From an uncultured Asticcacaulis sp. (GTDB lineage: Bacteria; Pseudomonadota; Alphaproteobacteria; Caulobacterales; Caulobacteraceae): a stretch of DNA of 21,498 nt. Below, piece after piece: positions 1 through 7,729 of this stretch. The notes under the pieces were generated by a model. The model was given only the letters and a program-made list of their open reading frames with translations. It searched no databases and had not been told where the DNA came from. The stretch is taken from NCBI GenBank assembly GCA_946482045.1, contig CAMLPZ010000034.1, positions 1 through 21,498 on the forward strand. Direction: 5' to 3'. Position 1 is the first letter of the stretch, and every line of letters begins with the position of its first letter. A program made the translations under genes and the position numbers.

Positions 1-35
1 TGTCAGCGGTTTTCGCCAAAAATATCGCGACAAAG

Positions 36-84
36 CAAAAACTTAGATCGGAATGGCGTTTCCATCTAAGCCCATTCCGATCTA
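36..84 (-). terminator. Rho-independent terminator of the GT4 glycosyltransferase gene
   Basis: On the minus strand a perfect 13-bp inverted repeat (arms 72-84 and 44-56, TAGATCGGAATGG) encloses a 15-nt loop and is followed at once by AAGTTTTTG, a T-rich tract at about 37-43. The upstream arm contains the TAG stop codon of the glycosyltransferase, so the stop codon is part of the hairpin. Confidence 0.85.
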
Positions 85-1278
85 GTGCGACTTGAAATAC
101 AGGTCGGTATAACGCCCGACGATTTCCGCTTCCGAGAAGGCGGCAAAGAAGGCCGGATCGGGCGTATGTGCATCCTTCCAGCGGTTGGCGTCGCGCACGG
201 CCGCGTCCATCAGCCGGGCCAGGGCCGCGACGTCGAAGGCGTCGTATTCGGCCACGCACTTGCCCTGGGCGGCGATTTCCGGAATCCCGCCTGACCGCGC
301 GCAGATGGCGCTGCGGCCATAGGCGAAGCTCTCAATCAGGGTCCGGGGCAGGGGTTCCGGCCAGATGGAGGCGATCAATGACGTATCTATACTTGAATAG
401 AAGGTGTCGGGCGACGCAAAGCCCAGCCACTCGATGCGCGGATCATTATACTTGGCCTTGAGACCTTCGACATATTCGGGAATGCCGCGGCCAGCTATGG
501 CCAGTCGCCAGTTTGACGTCTCCATCGCCCGCGTGGCTTCCAGCACGACCTCGATGCCCTTTTCTTCCTCGACGCGCCCTATGAAGCCGAAAACCAGGGT
601 GTCATCGGGCGTATTGGCGCGCGTCGGCTTGGCGCTCAGGTCGGCGATGTTATAAATGACGGCCGACGGCTTGCCCTTGAAGAAACCGTGCTGATCGTGC
701 GCTGCGATGACATAGGCGCTGTTGGAGGCGACCTTGTCGACCTCGGTCGATTTCCATTGACGGACAGCTGTCAGCGCCTTGCAGTCCAGGCAACGGGTTT
801 CGCACAGGTGGTTGTCGCGGAACAGCGCCGACCGTCCGCAGGCCAGCGAGTAGTCACGCAGGGTGTGCACGATCGGAATGCCGCGCTGGCGAACCTCGTG
901 CCACACCGCCACTGAAAAGCCGGTCAGGTTGTTGGTGTGGACGACATCCGGCTTGAATTCATCGAGCAACGGACCGAATCGCCGCGCCGCCTTGACGTTC
1001 CACATGTCGATGAGGTGCCACAGGATGCGCTTTGGCCCCGATGGCTTGGCGCCGCCGTCATAGGGCCAATAGATATTGTCGAGCGGCAGCCGCACCACGG
1101 TGACGCCATTGCGCTCTTCATCGATTCGCGAAGACGCATTCGTCAGGCAAACGCATATCACCCGGTTGCCGGCGCGCACGAGAGCTTCGGCCAGTAGAGA
1201 TACAGACTTCTCGGCGCCGCCGACCTGGGAAGGCGGATAAAGCGTATTTACGATCAGAATGGTGCGATGCGTGGTCAC
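82..1278 (-). CDS. GT4-family glycosyltransferase
   Basis: This is a predicted cytoplasmic GT-B fold retaining glycosyltransferase of about 398 residues, likely adding a sugar to a surface polysaccharide or lipid-linked oligosaccharide. Seen: the N-terminal strand ILIVNTLYPPSQVGGAEKS with the glycine loop typical of family 4, FGFIGRVEEEKGIEVVLEA opening the nucleotide-sugar-binding half, and EPLPRTLIE, which matches the family's E-x7-E donor-site motif. A cysteine cluster (CETRCLDC) sits in the N-terminal half and recurs in some GT4 members. I chose the GTG at 1278 because the conserved domain begins right after it. An in-frame ATG at 1326 would add 16 unconserved residues, and neither start has a good ribosome site. 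It lies downstream of a lipoprotein gene and an acyltransferase gene on the same strand. The exact sugar and acceptor cannot be read from the sequence. Confidence 0.88.
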   Translation of the reverse strand: MTTHRTILIVNTLYPPSQVGGAEKSVSLLAEALVRAGNRVICVCLTNASSRIDEERNGVTVVRLPLDNIYWPYDGGAKPSGPKRILWHLIDMWNVKAARRFGPLLDEFKPDVVHTNNLTGFSVAVWHEVRQRGIPIVHTLRDYSLACGRSALFRDNHLCETRCLDCKALTAVRQWKSTEVDKVASNSAYVIAAHDQHGFFKGKPSAVIYNIADLSAKPTRANTPDDTLVFGFIGRVEEEKGIEVVLEATRAMETSNWRLAIAGRGIPEYVEGLKAKYNDPRIEWLGFASPDTFYSSIDTSLIASIWPEPLPRTLIESFAYGRSAICARSGGIPEIAAQGKCVAEYDAFDVAALARLMDAAVRDANRWKDAHTPDPAFFAAFSEAEIVGRYTDLYFKSH

Positions 1279-1566
1279 TGTGTGTCTATACCGACAGGGT
1301 CCTCGGTGTCCGGCAGTCAATCCCATACCGCTATCTTCGGCGGTACGCGTGTTGCGTATCCTCAGATGCGGAAAAAACCTCTCTAATGCGGCCAGGCAAG
1401 CGGTAACGCAAAATATGAGTAGCGGGGGGCGTGACAGCTCCCCGTCCAGCGGGATCGATTGTCGTTACTGAAATATCAGGTCGTTTATAAACGAGAAAGG
1501 CCGGGCATTTGCAATCCTTAAATTGCAAAGCGCACCAGCCTTTGGTCAGTCTTTTTTGAACCAGCC
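1279..1566 (-). promoter_or_regulatory. Intergenic region upstream of the glycosyltransferase, with a perfect palindrome
   Basis: This gap of 288 bases holds no convincing gene. Its clearest element is a perfect 14-bp palindrome, TCGTTTATAAACGA (1481-1494), just past the hairpin at 1496-1543. It is about 200 nt upstream of the glycosyltransferase start and could be an operator or part of a promoter. No clear -35/-10 pair was recognised. Confidence 0.35.
1496..1543. terminator. Long interrupted hairpin, possible terminator after the lipoprotein gene
   Basis: The outer arms AAAGGC (1496-1501) and GCCTTT (1538-1543) pair, two further GG/CC pairs follow, and an inner perfect 8-bp stem TTTGCAAT/ATTGCAAA (1508-1515 and 1522-1529) closes on a 6-nt loop. 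It lies 24 bases past the lipoprotein stop codon. On the minus strand only a short run of Ts ends the stem. On the plus strand a longer T run (1552-1557) lies a few bases beyond. Termination is therefore plausible but not certain, and the structure could instead be an mRNA-stabilising hairpin. Confidence 0.45.
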
Positions 1567-1854
1567 CTACGAGACGGCGCCCAGATGGCTGTCGTCAGGC
1601 AGGTAGGTCGGGTCCGGCCTGTAATCCGATGGTTGAATGGGAGCGTCGCCGGCCTCCGGCTGCGCTGTATTGCTTGGGGCACCAGTGTCGGGCGTTGCGG
1701 CTTGGGGTACCGGCATGGACGGCAAGTTCGTACCTGAATTGCGGGCCGCCTGCGTACCGGACGTGCTGGCGGAGTCGCCACCGCAGGCAGACAGCAGAAG
1801 CGCCGCGGGCAGGGCGAGTAAGGAGAGGGCGACAAGACGGGGAGGGTTACGCAT
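1567..1854 (-). CDS. Small predicted lipoprotein
   Basis: This is a 95-residue protein with a textbook lipoprotein signal: Arg residues at positions 2 and 6, a hydrophobic stretch (about 8-21), and the lipobox LLSAC with the cysteine near residue 24. The mature part, about 70 residues, is rich in Ser, Thr, Pro, Ala and Asp and looks unstructured, with no domain I recognise. Glycines follow the cysteine and no Asp is at +2, so outer-membrane sorting is more likely than inner-membrane retention. The gene lies 75 bases downstream of the acyltransferase on the same strand and may be co-transcribed with it. I see no good Shine-Dalgarno sequence before the ATG. Function is unknown. Confidence 0.7.
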   Translation of the reverse strand: MRNPPRLVALSLLALPAALLLSACGGDSASTSGTQAARNSGTNLPSMPVPQAATPDTGAPSNTAQPEAGDAPIQPSDYRPDPTYLPDDSHLGAVS

Positions 1855-1929
1855 GATACACCAAACATTGAAATCCGGACATGAAACCTAAGTCCTGGAA
1901 GTAAATTTGCACCTAAATGACGTGATTAC

Positions 1930-2964
1930 CTAAGGGTTACCGGCTGCCTGGCGCGGTTTGCCGAGGTTATTGACGAACCGCATGAGTGGACGTTCGACCC
2001 AGATATGATAGGCGGCGCCGATGGCAAGGGCGACCGCCGCGACAACCAGAACCAGAACCGGAGCGGGCGCCTGGTCGCGAAAGGGTACGATAAAGCGGCC
2101 GAGCGCCGATATGACGGGTAAATGGATCAAATATATGGCGTAAGACGCTTCGCCGAGAAAGATGAGCGGCCGGGGGACGCTGAGCGCTGTTCGCGACTCA
2201 AGCCCGACCAGGCCGGCAATGGCCACCGCCGCCCCGGTTCCGGCCAGGAGCCGGCAGGTCGGATCGCTATGCAGGCCGTAATTGTAGGCCAGCACGCCCC
2301 ACATGATAAAAAAGGCCGTGGCGCCGACGCCCGTCAGCACGGCCGGATACCGGATGTATCCACGCCGGTAGAGCCAGCATATGCCCATCCCTAAGCCGAA
2401 CAACAGGTGGTGCGTGTCGAAAAAGACAGCGGACAACCCGTTGACGCCTAGGTAGGGCAGGATCAGCGACAGGGCAAACCAGCCGCCAAGCAGGATCATT
2501 CCCGGCGCGCGCCACAGGATCATGACGGCGAACAAGGCGTAGAAGATGATTTCCCGCCGCAGCGTCCACTCGACCGTCAGCAATGGGTCGGTTGTGGCGG
2601 GCAGGATCAGGAACCCCGCGACGACGTCCCAGGCCGAAGGCTTTGTCTTCAGCAAAAAGACGATCATCAGGCTCGTCAGGATCAGCGTCACCCACAGCAG
2701 CGGATAGATGCGCTTGAACCGCCGCCACAGAAAACTGAGAACCCGCTCGGGCCGGCCAAGATCGTTCTCGTGCGCCAGCATGATGACGAAGCCCGACAGG
2801 ACGAAAAAGAAGTCGATGCCGATATAGCCACCACGAAAAATAGCGAAGGTTTCGTGGCCGAGATACTTAGCCATCTGCAGCGTGGTCTCGGCGTGGAACA
2901 GCAGCACCGCCAGCGCGGCAAATCCGCGTCCGGCCTGAAGCGTGTCGAGTTTCCTGCGGTCCAT
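1930..2964 (-). CDS. OafA/YrhL-type acyltransferase family 3 membrane protein
   Basis: This is a predicted multi-pass inner-membrane O-acyltransferase of 344 residues. The family (acyltransferase 3) acetylates or otherwise acylates sugars of O-antigen, exopolysaccharide or similar glycans. Seen: the characteristic start LDTLQAGRGFAALAVLLFHA with the conserved Arg and His, then GIDFFFVLSGFVI, then the basic loop RRFKRIYPL, followed by many hydrophobic helices through to a final helix and ERPLMRF near the C terminus. Length is normal for a stand-alone family member without an SGNH domain. I chose the ATG at 2964 because GAGG lies four bases upstream; an in-frame ATG at 3003 lacks such a site. 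The neighbouring glycosyltransferase genes suggest a polysaccharide substrate, which is inference. Confidence 0.88.
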   Translation of the reverse strand: MDRRKLDTLQAGRGFAALAVLLFHAETTLQMAKYLGHETFAIFRGGYIGIDFFFVLSGFVIMLAHENDLGRPERVLSFLWRRFKRIYPLLWVTLILTSLMIVFLLKTKPSAWDVVAGFLILPATTDPLLTVEWTLRREIIFYALFAVMILWRAPGMILLGGWFALSLILPYLGVNGLSAVFFDTHHLLFGLGMGICWLYRRGYIRYPAVLTGVGATAFFIMWGVLAYNYGLHSDPTCRLLAGTGAAVAIAGLVGLESRTALSVPRPLIFLGEASYAIYLIHLPVISALGRFIVPFRDQAPAPVLVLVVAAVALAIGAAYHIWVERPLMRFVNNLGKPRQAAGNP

Positions 2965-2968
2965 GGTG

Positions 2969-2972
2969 CCTC
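2969..2972 (-). promoter_or_regulatory. Ribosome binding site deciding the acyltransferase start
   Basis: GAGG on the minus strand lies four bases before the ATG at 2964. The longer in-frame ATG at 3003 has no comparable site, so this selects the 344-residue form. Confidence 0.6.
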
Positions 2973-3144
2973 GGGCTTGCTGCGCTGCAAGATATTCCCG
3001 CATGCCGCCGGAAAGTCAAACCATACGGCGGCTTAAGGGCTCGACCGGATGCCATCACCGGTATAGTGTGGCGTTATTTAAAGCGATATGTCGAAAGTGT
3101 GCAGAGGTTTTCGACGCAATATCGCGACTAAGCGATAAGGCCGG

Positions 3145-3148
3145 GGAG
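3145..3148 (+). promoter_or_regulatory. Ribosome binding site deciding the second glycosyltransferase start
   Basis: GGAG with a 6-base spacer precedes the ATG at 3155. The frame stays open upstream to 2942, but that extension runs antisense through the acyltransferase 5' end and the conserved family N terminus begins exactly at 3155. Confidence 0.7.
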
Positions 3149-3154
3149 ACGGGC

Positions 3155-4387
3155 ATGCGCATTCTCTTTATTCATCAGAACATGCCGGGACAGTACAAGT
3201 ATCTGGCGCCCACCCTGGCCAATATGGGCCACGAGGTCGTCTTCATCACCAAGCAGAAGACGATCGAACTCAAAGGTGTGCGCAAGCTGGTCTACCAGCC
3301 GCATCGCGTCGCCCATGCCTCGACGCACCACTACCTGCGCCTGTTCGAAAACTCGATCCTGCATGGCCAGCAGGTCGCCCGTGTCGCCCAGCAGCTGCGC
3401 CAGGAAGGCTTTGTTCCCGACATCATCATCGCCCACCCGGGCTGGGGCGAGACCCTGTTCATCAAGGAAATCTACCCGCGCTCACCGCTCCTGAGCTATT
3501 GCGAGTTCTACTACACGGCCTTCGGCGCCGATGTCGGCTTCGACAAGGACAAGGAGGTCATGCTCGACGACCTGTGCCGGGTGCGGGCGCGAAACTCCCA
3601 CCTGCTGATGTCGCTGGAACTGGCCGACCGCGGCTGGAGCCCGACCCAGTGGCAGAAGTCGCGGCACCCGGCCGTCTTCCAGCCGAAGATCGCCACCATC
3701 TTCGACGGCATCGACGTCCAGAAGGTGCAGCCCAATGCCGACGCCGTCTTCAGGCTCCCTGACGGTACGGAGGTGCGCAAGGGTGAGGAGGTCATTACCT
3801 ACGTCGCGCGCAACCTGGAACCGTATCGCGGGTTTCATATCTTCATGCGAGCCCTGCCGGAACTGCTCAAGCTGCGGCCAAAGGCCAGGGTAATCATCGT
3901 CGGCGGCGACAATGTCTCGTACGGATCGGCGCCCAAGGAGGGCGGCAACTGGCGCGAAGTCATGATCGCTGAAACGGGCTTGAAGAGCGACCGCGTCCAC
4001 TTCATGGGCCAACTGCCATACAATGATTATGTCAGCCTGCTGCAGGTGTCGTCGGTCCACGTCTATCTGACCTATCCGTTCGTCCTGTCCTGGTCGTTCA
4101 TGGAGGCCATGTCGGCCGGCTGCCTGATGGTCGCGTCGGACACGGCGCCGGTGCAGGAGGTGCTGAAGGACGGCGAAAACGGCTACATGACCGACTTCTT
4201 CGACATCGCGCAGCTGAACCGTACCATCGTCAAGGCGCTTGAGGACAAGGACTCTCAGCGGCTGCGCGAAGCGGCCCGCAAGACCATTCTCGACAATTAT
4301 TCATTACAGATTTGCCTGCCACGACAGCTGCAACTGATCGAAGAGGTCGCCGGCAAACCGGTGGCCCTGCGGCAGATCGCGAGCTGA
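3155..4387 (+). CDS. GT4-family glycosyltransferase (Glyco_trans_4_3-type N terminus)
   Basis: This is a predicted cytoplasmic GT-B glycosyltransferase of 410 residues. The N terminus MRILFIHQNMPGQYKYLAP matches the subgroup of family 4 that starts with an 'IHQN-PGQ' signature (Pfam Glyco_trans_4_3, named from memory). Further motifs are HPGWGETLF, the acceptor-side FDGIDV, then EVITYVARNLEPYRGFHIFMRALPE at the start of the donor-binding half, and SWSFMEAMSAGCLMVASDTAPVQEV near the C terminus. The usual E-x7-E first glutamate is not present, but the W-S-x2-E-A-M form is usual for this subgroup. The gene is divergent from the acyltransferase and convergent with the HlyD gene. Donor, acceptor and pathway cannot be told from sequence; a surface polysaccharide is the likely product. 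Confidence 0.88.
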   Translation: MRILFIHQNMPGQYKYLAPTLANMGHEVVFITKQKTIELKGVRKLVYQPHRVAHASTHHYLRLFENSILHGQQVARVAQQLRQEGFVPDIIIAHPGWGETLFIKEIYPRSPLLSYCEFYYTAFGADVGFDKDKEVMLDDLCRVRARNSHLLMSLELADRGWSPTQWQKSRHPAVFQPKIATIFDGIDVQKVQPNADAVFRLPDGTEVRKGEEVITYVARNLEPYRGFHIFMRALPELLKLRPKARVIIVGGDNVSYGSAPKEGGNWREVMIAETGLKSDRVHFMGQLPYNDYVSLLQVSSVHVYLTYPFVLSWSFMEAMSAGCLMVASDTAPVQEVLKDGENGYMTDFFDIAQLNRTIVKALEDKDSQRLREAARKTILDNYSLQICLPRQLQLIEEVAGKPVALRQIAS

Positions 4388-4395
4388 GCGATCAC

Positions 4396-4433
4396 AAAAA
4401 AGGCCTGCAGCCTCTACGGTCGCGGGCCTTTTT
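4396..4433. terminator. Bidirectional rho-independent terminator
   Basis: AAAAAGGCCTGC (4397-4408, preceded by a further A at 4396) pairs with GCGGGCCTTTTT (4422-4433) apart from one T-G wobble, with a short loop. The A tract and T tract make it work on both strands. It sits nine bases after the glycosyltransferase stop and ten bases from the stop of the convergent HlyD gene. Confidence 0.92.
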
Positions 4434-4442
4434 GTATTGGGC

Positions 4443-5834
4443 TCAGTGCTCTGTAAAGGTGTGCGAGAAGGTTTCGTTCAGCGGTTCCATCAGATAGGTC
4501 AGGACTGTGCGCTTGCGCGTCGGGATGTTGACCTCGACGGGAATGCCCGGCTTGACGGCGTTTTCCCAGCCCTTCGCCTTCTTGAGCAGGGCCAGGCTTT
4601 CAGGTGTAACTTCGATCCTGGCCTTGAAGAAGGATTGTCCCGACTGTGGATCGGTGAAGCTGTCACCCGAAACGTCGAGCACCTTGCCCTTCATGTCCGG
4701 CAAGTCGTGGCGATAGAGCCCCGAGAAGCGGATACGGGTCGTCTGGCCCGGACGGACGTCGTCACCGTCCTGGGGCAGGATGTAGGCGTCGATGACCAGC
4801 GGCGCCTTGTCCGGCACGACGCTCAGGATCTTGTCGCCAGGCGCTATAACGCCGCCTACTGTATGGGCGGTCAGGCCCATCACTTTTCCGGTAACCGGCG
4901 CGCGCACCTGCACCCGGTCGAACTCGGTATTGGCAGCGGCCATCTGCGGCACGATGTTGGAGAGCTTGAGCTGGGTGTCGCGCAGGTCGGTGACCAAGTC
5001 CTGGAAATATTGCTGGCGCAGGGTCAGCATGCGCATGCGGCTTTCCCCGATGGCGGCATTGGCCTGGGCGACTGAAGCATTGAGCGCGCCATTTTCGCCT
5101 TCGAGGCCGGCAACGCGGCTTTCCAGCTCACGGACGCGGGTCTTGGGGGCAAAGCCGCGCTTTTCCAGCGAGTCGACCCCGGCCAGTTCCTGGCGGGTCA
5201 GTTCCTGCTGGCGGAGATTGGCGGCGATGCGCTGGCGCGCGCCGGCGATCTGCTGGGCGGTCTGGCCCTGTTGCTGGCCCAGCACGGAGATCTGGCTGCC
5301 GAGCGCGCTTTGTCCGGCGCGCAGGGCCTGGAGCTGGAGCCGCATGGCTTCATCGACCATCTCCTTTTCAGCGCCGGTATAGCGCTGAAGCTCCAAAGGC
5401 ACCTCGAAGCTGGTGGCCCCACCCTGCGCGGCCAGCAGGCGCGCCTCCTGAACCTTGAGGGTAATATACTGTGCTGTGAGCGAAGTGGCGGCGGCTTCGG
5501 ACTGGTCACCTGCCAGCTCGAGCAGGACCTGGCCCTTTTCGACGTGCGCGCCTTCGCGCACCAGCAGCTTGCTGACGACGCCGCCCGTCTTGTGCTGCAC
5601 ATCCTGAAGGCTTCCCGACACCACGATCTTGCCCTGCGCCATGACCGCGGCATCGACGCGCGCCAGCGCGGCCCAACCCATGAAGACGCCGAAGAAGCCG
5701 AATAAAAGCCACCAGCCCAACCGGATTTCGCGCGAGGCGTCGGCGGTGGCGACACCATCGGCGGCCGTAGGTGCGACATAGCGCCTGACCATGTCAGCGA
5801 CCTTGTTCTTGAAGACGACGACTTCGCCGGCCAT
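4443..5834 (-). CDS. HlyD-family type I secretion membrane fusion protein
   Basis: This is the periplasmic adaptor that links an ABC exporter in the inner membrane to a TolC-type outer-membrane channel. The 463 residues are typical. Seen: a short cytoplasmic N terminus, one membrane segment at about residues 40-60 (WWLLFGFFGVFMGWAALA), a first lipoyl half-motif (GGVVSKLLVREGAHVEKGQVLLEL), a long Gln/Ala/Arg-rich helical hairpin at about 110-300, the second lipoyl half (VRAPVTGKVMGLTAHTVGG), and a C-terminal beta-barrel ending near YLMEPLNETFSHTFTE, as in PrtE-like proteins. The ATG at 5834 has GGGGG seven bases upstream. It is divergent from the PrtD gene rather than in the usual ABC-then-HlyD operon. 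Its partners are inferred to be the PrtD protein and an outer-membrane channel encoded elsewhere. Confidence 0.93.
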   Translation of the reverse strand: MAGEVVVFKNKVADMVRRYVAPTAADGVATADASREIRLGWWLLFGFFGVFMGWAALARVDAAVMAQGKIVVSGSLQDVQHKTGGVVSKLLVREGAHVEKGQVLLELAGDQSEAAATSLTAQYITLKVQEARLLAAQGGATSFEVPLELQRYTGAEKEMVDEAMRLQLQALRAGQSALGSQISVLGQQQGQTAQQIAGARQRIAANLRQQELTRQELAGVDSLEKRGFAPKTRVRELESRVAGLEGENGALNASVAQANAAIGESRMRMLTLRQQYFQDLVTDLRDTQLKLSNIVPQMAAANTEFDRVQVRAPVTGKVMGLTAHTVGGVIAPGDKILSVVPDKAPLVIDAYILPQDGDDVRPGQTTRIRFSGLYRHDLPDMKGKVLDVSGDSFTDPQSGQSFFKARIEVTPESLALLKKAKGWENAVKPGIPVEVNIPTRKRTVLTYLMEPLNETFSHTFTEH

Positions 5835-5980
5835 ACATGAACCCCCGGGAAACGGCTGGTCATGAGCGATGAGCCAGCTTGCTATTTATGGTCAGGACTA
5901 ATAAGGAAAAGCAATAAATTGACAGTGATGCTTTTGCCGGAAACGGCGCGATATTTCAACACAACAGATTAGGGGGCGTT
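5835..5980. promoter_or_regulatory. Shared divergent control region of the type I secretion genes
   Basis: These 146 bases lie between the start codons of the HlyD and PrtD genes, so both promoters and any shared operator should be here. A perfect TTGACA occurs at 5919-5924 on the plus strand, but I see no convincing -10 at 16-18 bases. The motif AATATCGCG is present on the minus strand at 5947-5955. The PrtD ribosome site is AGGGGG at 5971-5976. Confidence 0.45.
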
Positions 5981-7729
5981 ATGGTCCTGTTGGGTAAAAA
6001 GATCAATGGTGTCCTGGCTAACGCGCTTGAGACCTGCAAGCCGCATTTCGTCAATGTCATGATCTTCAGCCTGTTCCTGAACGTGCTGTACCTGACGCCG
6101 ACCATCTATATGCTGCAGGTCTATAATCGGGTCATGCCTACCGGCGGTCTTGCGACCCTGTTCTTCCTCAGCCTGATCACCATCATAGCCTTCCTGGTCC
6201 TGGCCATGCTGGACAACCTGCGCACGCGGCTGCTGGTCCGATCGGGCCTCAAGCTCGACATGGAGCTGTCCGGGCCGATCATGACTCAGATCCTGTCGAT
6301 GCAGGTCCGCTCGACCGAAGCCCGTTCGACAACCAACGTCATGCGCAGTTTCGACAGCTTCAAGCAGGCCATCAGCGGTCAGGGCTTCCTGGCGTTGTGC
6401 GACGCCCCGTGGATCGTCATCTACATCCTGCTCTGCTTTCTGCTGCACCCCTACCTGGCCCTGGTTTGCCTGGCCGGCGCGGTCATCCTGACCATCCTGG
6501 CGGTGATGAATGAGCGCGCGACCTATAAGCAGTTGACACAGGCCACCCAGGGTATGGCGCGCGCCTACGCCACCCAGGACGTGCTGACCGCCAAGGCGGA
6601 CGTCATTTCGGCGCTGGGCATGCGCGAAGCCATGGTGATGTCCCAGATGCGCACTCGCCACGAGGCCATGGAAAGCAGCGTCCACGCCGGCATGTCAGGC
6701 AACCGCTACCGTGCGGCGGCCAAGTTTTTCCGCCTGCTGCTGCAATCCGTCGGCCTGGGTGTCGGCGCCCTTTTGGCAGTGGAGAACAAGATTTCGCCGG
6801 GCGCGGTCTTTGCCGCCTCGCTGCTGATCTCACGGGCGACGGCGCCGATCGACCAGACAATCGCGTCATGGAAGTCGCTGGTCGCCGGCTATAACGGCTT
6901 CTTCTCGCTCAACGACCTGTTCAACTCCGTCGAAGCCAAGCCGGACTATGTCGGCTTGCCGGCGCCGCGCGGCCAACTCGACCTCGAAGGCGTGTCGGTG
7001 GCCAATCATGAGCTCAAGACCTATCTTCTGGCCAATGTCAGCTTTTCGCTTCAGCCGGGCGAAGTCGTAGGCGTCATAGGGCCCAGCGGCGCGGGCAAAA
7101 CGACGCTGGCGCGCGTTATCGTGGGCGCTGAGGTTTACGACACAGGAGCGGTCCGTGTCGATAACGGCGAGCGCCGGGAATGGGATCCCCAGCGTCTGGC
7201 GAAATATATCGGCTACTTCCCCCAGGATACCGTGCTGTTCGAAGGCACTGTGCGGGACAATGTCTGCCGGTTCGACCATGTGCTGACGGCCGACATGGAA
7301 GCGGTGGATGCCGCCGTTGTCCGCGCCGCGCAAGCCGCGGGCGTGCATGAGCTGATCATGCGGCTGCCGCACGGCTATAACACGCGCATCGGCATCAACG
7401 GCCAGGGACTGTCGGCCGGCCAGTCCCAACTAATCGGCCTAGCGCGGGCTTTTTATGGTGAGCCCAGCCTGCTGGTGCTCGACGAGCCCAACTCCCACCT
7501 CGACAGCGCCGGCGAGGAGATGCTGGCCAAGGCGATTGCCGGCTTTCGTGCCGGCGGCGGCTCGGTCGTGGTCATCGCGCACCGCGCCGGCATTCTGGCG
7601 GTGGTGGACAAGCTTCTGGTATTGCAAAGTGGCCGTGTGCAGTACTTCGGTACCCGTGAGGGTTGGACCAAGCAACTGGAGAAGGCGGCAGCGAAACCTG
7701 CGGCGAACCTCGAAAAATCAGGCGCTTAA
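5981..7729 (+). CDS. Type I secretion permease/ATPase, PrtD family
   Basis: This inner-membrane ABC exporter half-transporter, with fused membrane and ATPase domains, powers one-step secretion of RTX proteins. The 582 residues are normal for PrtD/RsaD-like proteins, which lack the N-terminal peptidase-like domain of HlyB. Seen: transmembrane segments from about residue 20 (VNVMIFSLFLNVLYLTPTIY) to about 290, including the family-typical LCDAPWIVIYILLCFLLHPYLAL region, then an ATPase with Walker A GPSGAGKTT (367-375), Q-loop in YFPQD, signature LSAGQ (477-481), Walker B LLVLDEP (497-503) and switch His534 in VVIAHR. All catalytic motifs look intact. It lies 231 bases upstream of the giant RTX gene on the same strand, which makes that protein its probable substrate. 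HlyD is encoded divergently. Confidence 0.95.
   Translation: MVLLGKKINGVLANALETCKPHFVNVMIFSLFLNVLYLTPTIYMLQVYNRVMPTGGLATLFFLSLITIIAFLVLAMLDNLRTRLLVRSGLKLDMELSGPIMTQILSMQVRSTEARSTTNVMRSFDSFKQAISGQGFLALCDAPWIVIYILLCFLLHPYLALVCLAGAVILTILAVMNERATYKQLTQATQGMARAYATQDVLTAKADVISALGMREAMVMSQMRTRHEAMESSVHAGMSGNRYRAAAKFFRLLLQSVGLGVGALLAVENKISPGAVFAASLLISRATAPIDQTIASWKSLVAGYNGFFSLNDLFNSVEAKPDYVGLPAPRGQLDLEGVSVANHELKTYLLANVSFSLQPGEVVGVIGPSGAGKTTLARVIVGAEVYDTGAVRVDNGERREWDPQRLAKYIGYFPQDTVLFEGTVRDNVCRFDHVLTADMEAVDAAVVRAAQAAGVHELIMRLPHGYNTRIGINGQGLSAGQSQLIGLARAFYGEPSLLVLDEPNSHLDSAGEEMLAKAIAGFRAGGGSVVVIAHRAGILAVVDKLLVLQSGRVQYFGTREGWTKQLEKAAAKPAANLEKSGA

Larger units (their letters stand above)
2965..3154. promoter_or_regulatory. 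Divergent control region between acyltransferase and glycosyltransferase genes
   Basis: These 190 bases separate two divergent starts and should hold promoters for both. I see a 7-bp inverted repeat GCCGCCG/CGGCGGC (3004-3010 and 3026-3032, 15-nt loop), a candidate operator for the leftward gene, and the motif AATATCGCG at 3118-3126 close to the rightward start. No -35/-10 pair is clear enough to name. Confidence 0.4.

Noticed and set aside
1331..1528. Small 65-codon minus-strand frame upstream of the first glycosyltransferase
   Set aside because: It starts inside the hairpin at 1496-1543, lacks a ribosome site and resembles no protein I know.
1518..1868. 116-codon minus-strand frame overlapping the lipoprotein
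   Set aside because: It gives an Arg/Pro-rich product typical of a wrong frame, while the overlapping frame has a clear lipoprotein signal.
1886..1934. Three ACCTAA repeats between lipoprotein and acyltransferase
   Set aside because: The spacing is irregular (25 and 17 bases) and one copy overlaps the acyltransferase stop; likely chance.
2942..3154. N-terminal extension of the second glycosyltransferase to 2942
   Set aside because: The extension overlaps the acyltransferase 5' end on the other strand, matches no family sequence, and a good ribosome site precedes 3155.
5919..5947. Consensus TTGACA as a complete promoter for the PrtD gene
   Set aside because: The -35-like hexamer is perfect, but at 16-18 bases only AACGGC-like sequence is found, so a full promoter cannot be claimed.
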